Positions 26,988 through 36,319 are shown, counted from the first letter of the stretch. The stretch: 64,000 bases of DNA from Desulfosediminicola ganghwensis (GCF_005116675.2 NZ_CP050699.1:1635001-1699000); one strand, 5' to 3'. Numbers and translations: made by a program. Notes: generated by a model not told the origin, from the letters alone.

Positions 26988-28523
26988 TTACTTTTTCTTT
27001 TTCCGATCTTGAAGCAGCTCTGTTCTGGCAATCTCAGTCAGTGTTCTGAAGTCGATTTTACCACTGCCCATCTTGGGCACATTTTCCATAACCATGAAGG
27101 TTTTGGGAATGGCGATGGCGGGCAGATGTTCGGCCATCTGCTTCATGATCGATTTCTTATCAACCTCGACTGTGGTGACAGCCACGATCTTGGCCCCTTT
27201 CACCGCATCGGGAACTTCAACGACGGAACAGAGCGCATCGGTGGGAAGCATTTTTTCGAGAACATCTTCAATCTTCACCAGGGAGACCATCTCCCCGCCG
27301 ATCTTCACAAACCGTTTCAGGCGGCCGACATGCCAGAGGTAACCGTTGGCGTCGATGTTGCCCATATCACCAGTATCATACCAGCCACGACGAATATGCA
27401 GGGAAGTCTGCTCGAAATCGTTGAAATAGCCCCGCATGACGTTCTCGCCTTTGATCAGGATACGGCCATCCTCACCGGGTGCGCACTCTTCGCCGGTTTC
27501 ATAATTTTCGATACGTACCTGTACTCCCGCCAGAGGTTTGCCCACACTACCCGGACAGTTGTCTTCGGGGCAGTTTGCTGAAATAACCGGGGAACACTCG
27601 GTGGCGCCATACCCTTCCAGCAGGGTGATGCCGTGTTTTTCCTTGAAGGCATCGCGCAGTGAATCGGGACATTTGTCGGCGCCGCAGAGAGCGATACGAA
27701 GTGAATCGAAATCTCCACTCTCTGACTTACGCAGATAGCCCCAGAAGAAGCTTGGGGTACCGACCATCAGAGTTGGTGAATGCTTTCGGGCAATCTCACA
27801 AACCTTATTGTATTCCAGTGGATTGGCGTAGGTAAGGATGGTGTTGCCGTGATAGAGGGGAATCCACATATTCACGGTCATGCCGAATACGTGGAAATAC
27901 GGCAAGGTAGAAAGGAAAACCTCATCGTTGGTGAACTTGAACCTTTCGGTAGCGGATTCGATGTTGGCCAGGATATTTCTGTGGGTCAACTGAACCGCTT
28001 TGGGATCTTTTTCACTGCCGCTGGTAAAGAGGATGGTCGCATTGGAGCGATCGGGGCCATTATAGAGTAGTTTTTTCAAAAGGTTGGGAGGCAGTTTGGA
28101 CAACAGGGCGGCTTTTACTTTCTGGAAGCCATTGATGTTATCCATGATGTCCTCGATGTAGATCATGCCGTCTACATATGGACACTCAATCTTCTCCAGC
28201 AGCGCCTTGGAAGTGATAATCGACTTGAAGTCACATTTATCCTGGGCGAAACGGCAATTCTGCTCTGCTCCGGTGGAGTAATTTATCATTACCGGAGTTC
28301 GGCCACTCATGAGGATGGCGATCTTGGCAAGTATGCAACCGGCAGATGTCGGCAGCATCAAACCAATGTTACCTTTCTCCAGTTTTCGAAAAATCCCTGT
28401 AAGGATGAGGGATGCGATTAACGCTCTGTCATAACTTACCTTTTTGTTGGTGGTAAAGTCATGAATTGCGAGCTTATCGCCAAACTGCTTGGCGGAATTG
28501 ATGAAATGGTGGTGTAATAGCAC
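26988..28523 (-). CDS. AMP-binding acyl-CoA/acyl-ACP synthetase
   Basis: A 511-residue ANL-superfamily ligase. The phosphate-binding loop is TILFTSGSEKDPKAV (about residues 165-179), an Aas-like variant of the usual TSGTTGxPK. Other motifs are LLEGYGATECSPV, GWYDTGDMG and the C-terminal lysine region KMGSGKIDFRTL. It resembles the synthetase half of 2-acylglycerophosphoethanolamine acyltransferase/acyl-ACP synthetase and lacks the acyltransferase half. It likely activates a fatty acid. The start is GTG with GGAG seven bases upstream. The C-terminus ends in a lysine run. Confidence 0.88.
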   Translation of the reverse strand: MLLHHHFINSAKQFGDKLAIHDFTTNKKVSYDRALIASLILTGIFRKLEKGNIGLMLPTSAGCILAKIAILMSGRTPVMINYSTGAEQNCRFAQDKCDFKSIITSKALLEKIECPYVDGMIYIEDIMDNINGFQKVKAALLSKLPPNLLKKLLYNGPDRSNATILFTSGSEKDPKAVQLTHRNILANIESATERFKFTNDEVFLSTLPYFHVFGMTVNMWIPLYHGNTILTYANPLEYNKVCEIARKHSPTLMVGTPSFFWGYLRKSESGDFDSLRIALCGADKCPDSLRDAFKEKHGITLLEGYGATECSPVISANCPEDNCPGSVGKPLAGVQVRIENYETGEECAPGEDGRILIKGENVMRGYFNDFEQTSLHIRRGWYDTGDMGNIDANGYLWHVGRLKRFVKIGGEMVSLVKIEDVLEKMLPTDALCSVVEVPDAVKGAKIVAVTTVEVDKKSIMKQMAEHLPAIAIPKTFMVMENVPKMGSGKIDFRTLTEIARTELLQDRKKKK

Positions 28524-28851
28524 AGAAATCTCCTAGTGACCTATGACCTGTTAATATCCGGTAACCAAATACCATGTTTTGTGTACTTTGGCAATGTCAG
28601 GTCTGGAGGAAAAATAGCCATCTTTTCTTTGGGATGCGCCGGGACTCGTTGTTTCGACGATATTGTCGAGCCCGTTCTTTGATTGTCGTCTCAAGCATAG
28701 CTCAAAACACGGTGTTGTTCGAAAAAAATGCGTACTTTGACGGAGAAAGTCCGTTTGTTGTGAAAATAACTTATTGGCACGCTTCTTGGATGGTAAAGGG
28801 CAAACAGGTTGTTGTCAGTTGAAAAGACATATTTTCACAAGGAGAGTTTCA
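28524..28851. promoter_or_regulatory. divergent regulatory region with sigma-54 promoter at 28775
   Basis: Non-coding region between the ligase gene and the DUF4405 operon. Apart from the sigma-54 promoter listed separately, AACACGGTGTT near 28707 is a short palindrome that could be an activator site. The plus-strand frame seen upstream of the DUF4405 ATG lacks a ribosome-binding site. Confidence 0.4.
28775..28790 (+). promoter_or_regulatory. sigma-54 promoter for the DUF4405 operon
   Basis: TGGCACGCTTCTTGGA has a perfect -24 element TGGCACG and correct spacing to TTGG, one mismatch from TTGC. It lies about 62 bases before the ATG at 28852. The operon it would drive encodes its own sigma-54 activator. 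Confidence 0.75.
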
Positions 28852-29730
28852 ATGAATATGCGCAAGATTACGTCCATGACCATGCTGGTTTCCATACTGC
28901 TTCTGTGTGTTAACTCTGTAGTACTTTATATCGTTCCGGAGGGAAGAGTCGCGTATTGGGCCGACTGGCACCTGATCGGTCTTACCAAGAGTCAATGGGG
29001 TGATCAGCATATCACCGTCGGTGTACTCTTTCTGGTGGCAAGTATTCTGCACGTTTTCTACAACTGGAGCCCGATTGTAGCCTACATGAAAAACAAGGCT
29101 AAAGAGATCAAGGTCTTCACCGGATCTTTTAATGTAGCGCTGATATTGACCATACTCGTTGCGGTGGGAACGTATTACGAGGTACCGCCCATGAGCACAA
29201 TTCTTGATATTGGTTCTGCTATCAAGGATGGTGGCGCCGAAAAGTATGGTGAACCGCCTTATGGCCATGCAGAGCTTTCTTCTCTGAAATTCTTTGCCAA
29301 AAAAGAAGATCTGGATCTTGAGAAAGCGATCGCCCTGTTGAAGGAAGCAGGCCTGAAGGTGGAAGGAGAGAAGGAGACCCTGAAGGATATTGCCGGAAGC
29401 AACGCAATGACTCCAAAAGAGATTTATGAGATCATCAAGCCTGCAAAAGTTCAAGTGAAAATAGAGAAGAAAGCAGGTGAGGAAGCACCGGGAAATGCCG
29501 GTGTAAGCGCACCCCAACTGCCTGATCATCCAAAACCGGGCTTTGGCAGAAGAACTCTTGAGGAGGTTTGTGCCGAGTATCAACTTGATCTACAGTTTAT
29601 GATCGATGGTCTAGCCAAAATAGGAATTAATGCCAAAGCGGATATGACTATCAAGGATATCAGTAAAGAAAGCGGCAAAGAACCGCTGGAGATCTTCGAA
29701 GCGATTCATGTCATCGTGAATGAACAGTAG
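28852..29730 (+). CDS. DUF4405 domain membrane protein with C-terminal tandem repeats
   Basis: A 292-residue protein. The first 110 residues hold three transmembrane helices of the DUF4405 type, related to cytochrome b-like membrane domains, with possible haem histidines in the second and third (WHLIGLTKSQWGDQH, FLVASILHVFYNW). The C-terminal part has two similar short domains (LKFFAKKEDLDLEKAIALL and LEEVCAEYQLDLQFMIDGL), each followed by a DIS/PKEI-type helix. The start is chosen for AAGGAGAG eight bases upstream. Function unknown; membrane electron transfer or sensing is possible. Confidence 0.75.
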   Translation: MNMRKITSMTMLVSILLLCVNSVVLYIVPEGRVAYWADWHLIGLTKSQWGDQHITVGVLFLVASILHVFYNWSPIVAYMKNKAKEIKVFTGSFNVALILTILVAVGTYYEVPPMSTILDIGSAIKDGGAEKYGEPPYGHAELSSLKFFAKKEDLDLEKAIALLKEAGLKVEGEKETLKDIAGSNAMTPKEIYEIIKPAKVQVKIEKKAGEEAPGNAGVSAPQLPDHPKPGFGRRTLEEVCAEYQLDLQFMIDGLAKIGINAKADMTIKDISKESGKEPLEIFEAIHVIVNEQ

Positions 29731-29739
29731 AGGCAAGTA

Positions 29740-30135
29740 ATGAAGAAGGCTGGAATAGCAGTGATAATAATGCTTGCCCTGATAGCGACAAATGTTCTAG
29801 CCTCTGACATCATCCACGGTGAAGTCATCGACATTGACCGGGAGGCGATGAAAATGACGATCAGGACAAGTTCGGAAGAATCCGGTGAAATGATGAGGAT
29901 CGTCTCTCTGACCGAGAAGCTGCTCATTAAAAATCAGGCTGGTGCCAAACGGCTCCCGGGTTGTATACAACCTGGGAATCGGGTGAGGGTCTGGGGAACG
30001 GTCAATGATCTGGAAGAAGAAGAGAAGGTCTTTGTCGCCGAGGAAATTCGAGGCTGTGGAATGGGCGGTTGTAACGACCCGACAGGAGTACGGGATCGCC
30101 TGAACAAAAGTAGAAAACGAAACTGTTGTCGCTGA
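29740..30135 (+). CDS. small exported protein with C-terminal cysteine motif
   Basis: A 131-residue protein with a signal peptide (residues 4-21, cleavage near VLA-S). The mature part is an OB-like beta domain (GEVIDIDREAMKMTIRT, PGNRVRVWGTV). A C-terminal tail has RGCGMGGCNDPTGVRDRL and ends in NCCR. I do not recognise a named family. It begins 10 bases after the DUF4405 gene, so the two probably work together, perhaps on a metal, but that is inference. Confidence 0.7.
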   Translation: MKKAGIAVIIMLALIATNVLASDIIHGEVIDIDREAMKMTIRTSSEESGEMMRIVSLTEKLLIKNQAGAKRLPGCIQPGNRVRVWGTVNDLEEEEKVFVAEEIRGCGMGGCNDPTGVRDRLNKSRKRNCCR

Positions 30136-30234
30136 CGGAGTTGATAGAAATGGCAGGTCGCAAGACCTGCCTCTTTGTATTTAGATATAATATTACAGCA
30201 AGATACGGGTAGAAAGAGAAGGAGACTGAGATTT

Positions 30235-31761
30235 ATGCGGGGTAATCCAATGTGGAAGACCAGCCTGCTGATCTGTGCGATTTTGGTGGCGCTGGTGACA
30301 GGCTATTTTGCGTATCAGGTTCATACTGCCTCAAACCAGTTTCGGAAAAATTCCCGCGAACACTCTAAAGTACTGGCGGCGGCGGTTGAACTGAATATCC
30401 GCAATGCGATGCTCAGCAATAACGGCCTTGAACTGGTTATTACCGATTTCCTAAAAAACAGCGCCCGCTTTATTTCCTACCTCAACGTTATCGAACGGTT
30501 TGATCAGCAAGAACTTTCCGCTTTTGCCAGGGAAAGTGGTCTTGCCGGTATAACCATTGTCTCAACTGGTGAGGGTGTTCAGGTGTCCGGGCCGGAGGGA
30601 TGGGCAGAAAATGTTCGCTGCAGTCAAGATCGGATTCTTTCTTTAGACATTGAAAAACATCTCTATTCTTACGTCTATACTTCTGAAGATACAGAAGAAT
30701 GTGTGGTTGTCGGTTTTGCATCAGACGATGTGGCACATATACGGCAAAGTGTTTCGGTAGAGACATTGCTCGAAAAGCTTAGTGAATTACCTGGAATAGT
30801 TTCCGTACAGCTGGAAAAGAGTACGCTTGATAGTTCAGGCCAGGAGGAACAACTGGCCAAGCTGGTACAACGCGATGGGCAGAAGGTGACAGAAACACGA
30901 ATTCGCATAAATGACAGCGACCTGATTGTTACCCAACGTGCCGGGCATTTTGCTAAAAGGCTGAAGCAGATGGCTATTGAATTCATGGTGTTCGTTGGGT
31001 TATTGCTGGTCTTTGGCGTACTTTCCAGCTGGTGGCTCTATCATGCTGAAAGACGACGTCTTGCTGAAGCACGCGAGTATGAAAAAGAGATGGCCCGCCA
31101 GCACGAGGAAGCGGTCCTGGGCAGGGCTGCGGGAACCATCGCCCATGAGATACGCAACCCGTTGAATGCAATAAATATGGGCCTTCAGCGCTTACAATTG
31201 GAAACTGAAGGGCTCGATCCGGAGCATCTTGATCTGCTGGTTTCCATGCGGCAAGCGGTGGCGAGATCCAACGGAATTATCACCAATCTCCAGCAATATG
31301 TTCGTTCCTTCGAAGTAACGAAGGAGCAGGTTAAGCTGTTGCCCCTGATTCGCTCAGTGCTGGATCTTTATGGTGCAGCCTGTAAAGCGCAGGGGGTTGA
31401 GGTTGTGCTGGAGGCAGATGCGGAATATACTGTGCCGGGTGACACAGGACTTTTGGGCCAGCTTTTTGAAAATGTTATCAAGAATGGTGTGGAAGCTCAG
31501 TCCCATGGAGGCTATTGCCGGATTTCTGTGAGTGGTAGCGATACCTATTGTCGGGTAAGGTTGGAAAATGGTGGTTTTCTCCTCTCCGAGGACGACAGCA
31601 AACAGCTGTTTGAGCCATACTTTACCTCAAAGGTCCAGGGAACCGGTCTGGGGCTGGCTATTAGCCAGAAAATTGTCGAGGCCCATGGCGGGAGTATTGC
31701 GGCTGAACCCGATATCGACAGGCAAAGCCTTGTTTTGCTCATAGATCTGCCACGAAAATAG
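30235..31761 (+). CDS. membrane sensor histidine kinase
   Basis: A 508-residue kinase. It has two transmembrane helices (about residues 9-28 and 248-268) enclosing a 220-residue periplasmic sensor domain. A coiled linker is followed by the dimerisation domain with phosphoacceptor His304 (TIAHEIRNPLNAI) and an ATPase domain (LFENVIKNGVEAQ, GTGLGLAISQKIVEAHGG). The ATG at 30235 is preferred over a TTG-like start further upstream. It lies in a gene row with a DUF4405 protein and a sigma-54 activator, which is the probable partner. Confidence 0.9.
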   Translation: MRGNPMWKTSLLICAILVALVTGYFAYQVHTASNQFRKNSREHSKVLAAAVELNIRNAMLSNNGLELVITDFLKNSARFISYLNVIERFDQQELSAFARESGLAGITIVSTGEGVQVSGPEGWAENVRCSQDRILSLDIEKHLYSYVYTSEDTEECVVVGFASDDVAHIRQSVSVETLLEKLSELPGIVSVQLEKSTLDSSGQEEQLAKLVQRDGQKVTETRIRINDSDLIVTQRAGHFAKRLKQMAIEFMVFVGLLLVFGVLSSWWLYHAERRRLAEAREYEKEMARQHEEAVLGRAAGTIAHEIRNPLNAINMGLQRLQLETEGLDPEHLDLLVSMRQAVARSNGIITNLQQYVRSFEVTKEQVKLLPLIRSVLDLYGAACKAQGVEVVLEADAEYTVPGDTGLLGQLFENVIKNGVEAQSHGGYCRISVSGSDTYCRVRLENGGFLLSEDDSKQLFEPYFTSKVQGTGLGLAISQKIVEAHGGSIAAEPDIDRQSLVLLIDLPRK

Positions 31762-31824
31762 CTCTGTTGTTCCTGGTGAAATTGTGTCGACATGTTCGGG
31801 TAATGTTCTTTATAACGGTAATAT

Positions 31825-33153
31825 ATGCGTATTCTGATTGTTGATGATGAGCAGATGCAGCGGGAGATGCTGCAGGGCTTTCTGGAGAAAAAAGGCTACT
31901 CGGTATGTACCGCCTCAGGTGGAGAGGAAGCACTTCGCCTTTTCAGGTCTGAACCGGTACAGTTGGTATTGCTCGATCATCGCATGGAAGACATGAACGG
32001 GGATGAGGTGCTGGCCCATATGCGTCGGGAGTCGCCGTTGATACGCGCGATTATGATCACCGCCTTTGGCAGTGTGACGACTGCAGTCAAGGTGATGCAA
32101 CTTGGTGCCGATGACTTTCTGGAAAAACCGGTAGACCTTTTGGAGTTGCTGGAAAAAATCGATCGTATAGAACAGGAGCTTGTAGCGGCCGAAGAGGCAG
32201 ACGAGGTTACTGCTACTCTGGTGCAGCAGGAGCTGCCGGTGAATATCATTGGCTCAAGCCGGGAAATGCAGGATCTGCTTTCGCTGGTGCATCGGGCGGC
32301 GCCGGTGGAGTGGCCGACGCTTATCCGCGGGGAGACCGGTACCGGCAAGGAGTTGGTGGCAAAATGTATCCATTTGCTTGGCGAACGTAAAGATGGCCCT
32401 TTTGTGGAGGTGAACTGTGCAGCGGTTCCGGAATCTCTCTTTGAATCAGAGCTCTTCGGGCACGAGAAGGGCGCTTTTACCGGCGCTTCCAATATGCGCC
32501 GGGGCCGTTTTGAGCTGGCGGATAAAGGAACACTCTTTCTTGATGAGGTAGGGGAATTACCACTGCAGATGCAGGCCAAACTTCTCCGTGCCCTGCAGGA
32601 GAAAACCATCAATCGGGTGGGCAGTGAAACCAACCTGAAAATCGATGTACGGGTTATTGCGGCAACCAACCGGGATCTGAAAAAAATGGTAGCAGAAGGC
32701 AGCTTCAGAGAAGATCTCTACTTTCGCTTAAATGTGCTGGAACTCTTTATTCCACCGCTGAGAGAGCGTCGCGGGGACATTGTCGAGCTGGCCGAACATT
32801 TTCTCACCAGGCATGGTCGCGGAATCAGCTTTGATCCGGAAGCTCTGAGTGTGTTTGTCAAATACGACTTTCCCGGTAATGTCAGGGAACTGGAACATAT
32901 CATTCAGCGAATGGTTACCTTTGCCCGCGGCAGAGTCATCAGGATGAGTGATCTCCCTGCCGAGGTACGGGAGCAGCCGGAGAATGGTGGCATGCTCAGC
33001 GAACGTCTGGCCAATGTGGAGCGGCGTATGCTGCTGTCTGCTCTTAAGGAGCATGGCTGGGTCCAGACCAGGGCCGCAGACTCCCTGGGTATCAGTGAGC
33101 GTGTCCTGCGCTATAAGATGAAGAAGTATGGTATAGAAAACAGTATGAGTTAA
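31825..33153 (+). CDS. sigma-54-dependent response regulator (second)
   Basis: A 442-residue NtrC-type activator. Its receiver has Asp7-Asp8 and phosphoacceptor Asp51 (LVLLDHRMED). The AAA+ core has GETGTGKE, GAFTGA and GTLFLDEVGELP. The C-terminal Fis helix reads VQTRAADSLGISERVLRYKM. It follows its kinase by 63 bases. It probably controls the sigma-54 promoter at 28775, making this operon autoregulated, which is inferred from position. Confidence 0.93.
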   Translation: MRILIVDDEQMQREMLQGFLEKKGYSVCTASGGEEALRLFRSEPVQLVLLDHRMEDMNGDEVLAHMRRESPLIRAIMITAFGSVTTAVKVMQLGADDFLEKPVDLLELLEKIDRIEQELVAAEEADEVTATLVQQELPVNIIGSSREMQDLLSLVHRAAPVEWPTLIRGETGTGKELVAKCIHLLGERKDGPFVEVNCAAVPESLFESELFGHEKGAFTGASNMRRGRFELADKGTLFLDEVGELPLQMQAKLLRALQEKTINRVGSETNLKIDVRVIAATNRDLKKMVAEGSFREDLYFRLNVLELFIPPLRERRGDIVELAEHFLTRHGRGISFDPEALSVFVKYDFPGNVRELEHIIQRMVTFARGRVIRMSDLPAEVREQPENGGMLSERLANVERRMLLSALKEHGWVQTRAADSLGISERVLRYKMKKYGIENSMS

Positions 33154-33209
33154 ACGCAGTTTCCCTTTATGTCCCTGTGTATTACCAATTCAATCACGGA
33201 GGCAGAAGC

Positions 33210-34532
33210 ATGCGAACGCTGTTGGATAAGGTTGTCTCTTTTCTGGGAAATCGTTTCCCCGGGGACCATTCCGGTAGCAATACGACCATAGATCTCCCAA
33301 TTTCCCATGATCACCTCCGTGAACTCCTGTTACGGGACCCGGTACCCCTCTATTCGAAAGAGCATGATCTGGCCCTGTTCTGGTCAGCCAAATCGGGCTG
33401 CACCTTTGGGGTAAAATGGTTTTTGCACCATACAGACCTGCTTGGCCGGGCCCTGGAGCACAGCAGCTGGGTGCACGATTATCGTGAGCAGGTTCTGACG
33501 ATTTCCCGGCAGTTTCAAGAGAATATCGGTTGCATCGCTACGTCCTCCATGCGGGTGGTCAAGCTGGTGCGCAACCCCTACGCACGGGCGGTCAGTTCGT
33601 ATCTGATGGCAGTACGGGCAGGATACGAGAATGAACCTGTAGCGAGGTTCCTGCAACGGCCTGTGGATAGTAACAATGGCTTTTCTTTTGCCGAATTTGT
33701 TGACTATCTGGCGACCATAGATCTCAGGAATTGCAATATTCACCATAGACTGCAGCTGCATCCGGCTGAAGAGGCGGGCGGGGTGATGCCTGACCCTGTG
33801 ATTCAGCTTGAGGAGAGTTTTAAACAACTGGCAGAATGTGAAAAAGTTTTGGGATTAACTCCAGCTGATCTCGGTCAATTCAGAAAGTCAGGTCATAACA
33901 CCGCCAGAGAGGTATGGCCTGAGTTCTGGGGAGAAGTGCGGCTTTATCGCCATCTCGGCACTAAAATCCTTCCCCAGACCGCAAATTTCTATGATGAAAA
34001 ACTCCAGATTAAGGTTGCAAGCCTATATGGGGCAGATTTTCACCATTACGGTTATGACCTGAACTGTGTACCAGGCAAAGAGGGTGTGGAGCTTGAGGAG
34101 CATGCACCGGATCAGTTGCTCAATACGATACGTGAGCAGCTGCCCGTAGTCGGGGCGGTTGAAATTGCCGGTAAGCCGGTGGGATACTGGCCGGACAGCT
34201 GGTGCGCGATACGTTTTGAGGCACAGATGACAACTTTCGCTGCGGCAGGCTCCGTCTCTTTAAGTGGTTGTCTGCCCGGAGGAGTGCTTTCTCACAATAC
34301 CTTGACCGTGAAAGTGAACGATATCAGCAGAAAAGCTGAAATTGATGACTGTTCCGACTTTCGTGTCGAACTGCCTGTTGCGCTGGCCAAAGGAGAAACG
34401 GTGCAGTTGCGAATAGAGTCGGCGTTCAGCAAAAGTGGTGTCGAGGCTGAATTGAATAGTGATGACAGGCAACTATCCTTCTATCTGAAAGAGATCGCTT
34501 TTCATGCTGTAACTCCCGGGTCAATTATTTAA
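33210..34532 (+). CDS. sulfotransferase family 2-like protein
   Basis: A 440-residue cytoplasmic protein. FWSAKSGCTFGVKWFL (about residues 58-73) resembles the 5'-phosphosulfate-binding loop, and VVKLVRNPYARAVSSYLMAV (about 113-132) the 3'-phosphate-binding Arg-Asn-Pro-Tyr segment of PAPS-dependent sulfotransferases. The last 130 residues form a separate beta-rich region, unlike the catalytic core, that may bind a glycan. ACGGAGG lies nine bases before the ATG. No PAPS synthesis or polysaccharide genes are nearby, so the acceptor is unknown. Confidence 0.7.
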   Translation: MRTLLDKVVSFLGNRFPGDHSGSNTTIDLPISHDHLRELLLRDPVPLYSKEHDLALFWSAKSGCTFGVKWFLHHTDLLGRALEHSSWVHDYREQVLTISRQFQENIGCIATSSMRVVKLVRNPYARAVSSYLMAVRAGYENEPVARFLQRPVDSNNGFSFAEFVDYLATIDLRNCNIHHRLQLHPAEEAGGVMPDPVIQLEESFKQLAECEKVLGLTPADLGQFRKSGHNTAREVWPEFWGEVRLYRHLGTKILPQTANFYDEKLQIKVASLYGADFHHYGYDLNCVPGKEGVELEEHAPDQLLNTIREQLPVVGAVEIAGKPVGYWPDSWCAIRFEAQMTTFAAAGSVSLSGCLPGGVLSHNTLTVKVNDISRKAEIDDCSDFRVELPVALAKGETVQLRIESAFSKSGVEAELNSDDRQLSFYLKEIAFHAVTPGSII

Positions 34533-34587
34533 CACATTGTAAAAATGAACTAAATATGAACAATAGTATTTAATAAATTAATTAAAC

Positions 34588-34616
34588 TTGAAAGCGGTTC
34601 TGCCATATTGTAGTAT
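34588..34616 (+). promoter_or_regulatory. sigma-70-type promoter of the Fe-S/cytochrome b pair
   Basis: TTGAAA at 34588 and TAGTAT at 34611 are spaced 17 bases apart, 31 bases before the ATG. A TATGCA/TGCATA inverted repeat overlaps and follows the -10 element and may be an operator. Confidence 0.5.
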
Positions 34617-34646
34617 GCATTTGATTTTGCATATACAGGAGGAACC

Positions 34647-35624
34647 ATGAAAATCAGCAGAAGAAACTTTCTCAAAGGGAGCGCCATGGCGGGTGCCTTG
34701 ACGGTACTTCCCAAGGTAGACGCACACGCCGCACCTGCTCCCGAGTCATATGCCACTCTTATAGATTTGAATAAATGTGACGGTTGTGCGGGGAAAGATA
34801 CCCCGCTCTGTGTCGCTGGCTGCCGCAGCGGTCGGGCGCAGGATTTTCCGGAACCGATCCAGGATCAGGTTCGGGACTACTGGCCACAGAAAAAACATGA
34901 AGACTGGTCGAATAAACGGCATGTCACCGATCGCTTCACTCCATATAACTGGCTCTTTGTGCAACAGGTCCAGGTGGGAGGGCAGACACTTTCCATCCCA
35001 AGACGCTGCATGCACTGTGATAATCCACCTTGTGTGAAACTGTGCCCTTTCGGCATTAACCATAAAACACCTGAAGGGCCCGTATATATCCAGGAAAACC
35101 TGTGCATGGGCGGCGCGAAATGCCGCAACGTCTGCCCCTGGAGTGTGCCGCAGCGCCAGGCCGGAGTTGGACTGTACACGTATATTCAGGATTACCTGCC
35201 CATGGGCGGTGGGGTAATGTTTAAGTGCGATCTTTGCCGGAAAGAGCTGGTACAAGGCGGTACCCCCCATTGCATTTCGGCCTGTCCGAAAGATGCCATG
35301 AGTATCGGTTCCCGGGAGGCGATACTGGCCAGAGCTGAAGAACTCAAAGATGAATACGACGGCGATATGTACGGAATGGATGAAAACGGTGGTACCTCTA
35401 CCATATATGTCTCCCCGGTAGCGTTTTCCGAAATAGATGCCGCACTTCAGAAGGCGGCTGCAGAGCAGGGCAGAAAAAAGGTCGTTCGTCTGAACAAGCC
35501 AGAGAATATGCTGGAGAAACAGAAAGGTTTGGCGTTGCTGAGTCTGGTGGCGCCAGTTATAGGTGCGGTAGCGGCATTTGGTCTGGCAGGAAGAAAGACC
35601 ACGGATGAGGAGGTGCAGAAATGA
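34647..35624 (+). CDS. Tat-exported four-cluster iron-sulfur protein
   Basis: A 325-residue electron-transfer subunit like those of formate dehydrogenase-N and related molybdoenzymes. It has a Tat signal (SRRNFLKGSAMAGA, residues 4-17), four cysteine groups that would bind four [4Fe-4S] clusters (CDGC...CVAGC, CMHCDNPPCVKLC, CMGGAKCRNVC, CDLC...CISAC), and a C-terminal transmembrane helix (about residues 295-315). It overlaps the cytochrome b gene by four bases. AGGAGGA precedes the ATG. The catalytic subunit is not directly beside it. Confidence 0.9.
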   Translation: MKISRRNFLKGSAMAGALTVLPKVDAHAAPAPESYATLIDLNKCDGCAGKDTPLCVAGCRSGRAQDFPEPIQDQVRDYWPQKKHEDWSNKRHVTDRFTPYNWLFVQQVQVGGQTLSIPRRCMHCDNPPCVKLCPFGINHKTPEGPVYIQENLCMGGAKCRNVCPWSVPQRQAGVGLYTYIQDYLPMGGGVMFKCDLCRKELVQGGTPHCISACPKDAMSIGSREAILARAEELKDEYDGDMYGMDENGGTSTIYVSPVAFSEIDAALQKAAAEQGRKKVVRLNKPENMLEKQKGLALLSLVAPVIGAVAAFGLAGRKTTDEEVQK

Positions 35625-36265
35625 AAAGAGTACGACATTCCCTCGCGGTCCGACTTACCCACTGGCTGATAGCTTTCAGCGGCATCCTGCTGCTCTTTTC
35701 CGGTTTTGGGCAGATGCCTATGTACGCACGTTATAACGTGGTGAAAATTCCAGGGTTGGCCTGGTCATCAGACTACGCCTTGACCCTTATTCTGCACTAT
35801 GTATCCGCGGCAGTTTTTACCGCTGTCGTGGTCTTTCACCTGGTGTATCATCTCCGCAGAGAGGAGTTCGCTATCCTCCCTAAACGGGGTGATCTTGGTG
35901 AGTCGGTACGTGGCTTTCTGGCCATGTTCGGCCTGGGGCAGGAACCCGAAAATGAAAAATTCCAGGCCAAGCAACGGGTAATTTATGCCATAATCGGTTC
36001 CACCACACTGGTGCTGATTTGTACGGGGCTTTTGAAGTCCTACAAGAACCTTGGTGCCATCATTATCGACCCGATGATCCTGCAATGGACCGCCTACATT
36101 CACACGATCTTCGGCATGATCTTTATGCTGCTCCTGATCGCCCATGTCGCGGCATTGCTGTTCAAGAGCCACAGGCCGTTAATTCCCTCGATGATCACCG
36201 GCAAAATTGATCGCCGATATGCCGAGCATCATCACTCCAGGTGGCTGGATGGCGAAGGCAAGTAG
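35621..36265 (+). CDS. cytochrome b subunit, formate dehydrogenase gamma type
   Basis: A 214-residue protein with four transmembrane helices of the cytochrome b561/FdnI type. Likely haem-binding histidines are in VRLTHWLIAFSG, FHLVYHLRREEF and YIHTIFGMIFM. It would pass electrons between the Fe-S subunit and the quinone pool. The start codon overlaps the end of the preceding gene (ATGA), typical of coupled translation. The C-terminus is rich in His, Arg and Asp (AEHHHSRWLDGEGK). Confidence 0.9.
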   Translation: MKRVRHSLAVRLTHWLIAFSGILLLFSGFGQMPMYARYNVVKIPGLAWSSDYALTLILHYVSAAVFTAVVVFHLVYHLRREEFAILPKRGDLGESVRGFLAMFGLGQEPENEKFQAKQRVIYAIIGSTTLVLICTGLLKSYKNLGAIIIDPMILQWTAYIHTIFGMIFMLLLIAHVAALLFKSHRPLIPSMITGKIDRRYAEHHHSRWLDGEGK

Positions 36266-36280
36266 TCGTTCATCGTTGCA

Positions 36281-36319
36281 ATACAGCAGGATGCGCTGTG
36301 AAGTTTCATCCTGCTGTAT
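36281..36319. terminator. long perfect hairpin between convergent genes
   Basis: ATACAGCAGGATG and CATCCTGCTGTAT form a perfect 13-bp stem with a 13-base loop. It sits between the end of the cytochrome b gene and the converging molybdenum enzyme gene. T-runs are poor on both sides, so it may be a transcript-stabilising hairpin or a modest terminator. Confidence 0.55.

Noticed and set aside
29222-29583. Minus-strand frames opposite the DUF4405 gene
   Set aside because: They lie within a clear membrane protein gene with its own promoter and ribosome-binding site.
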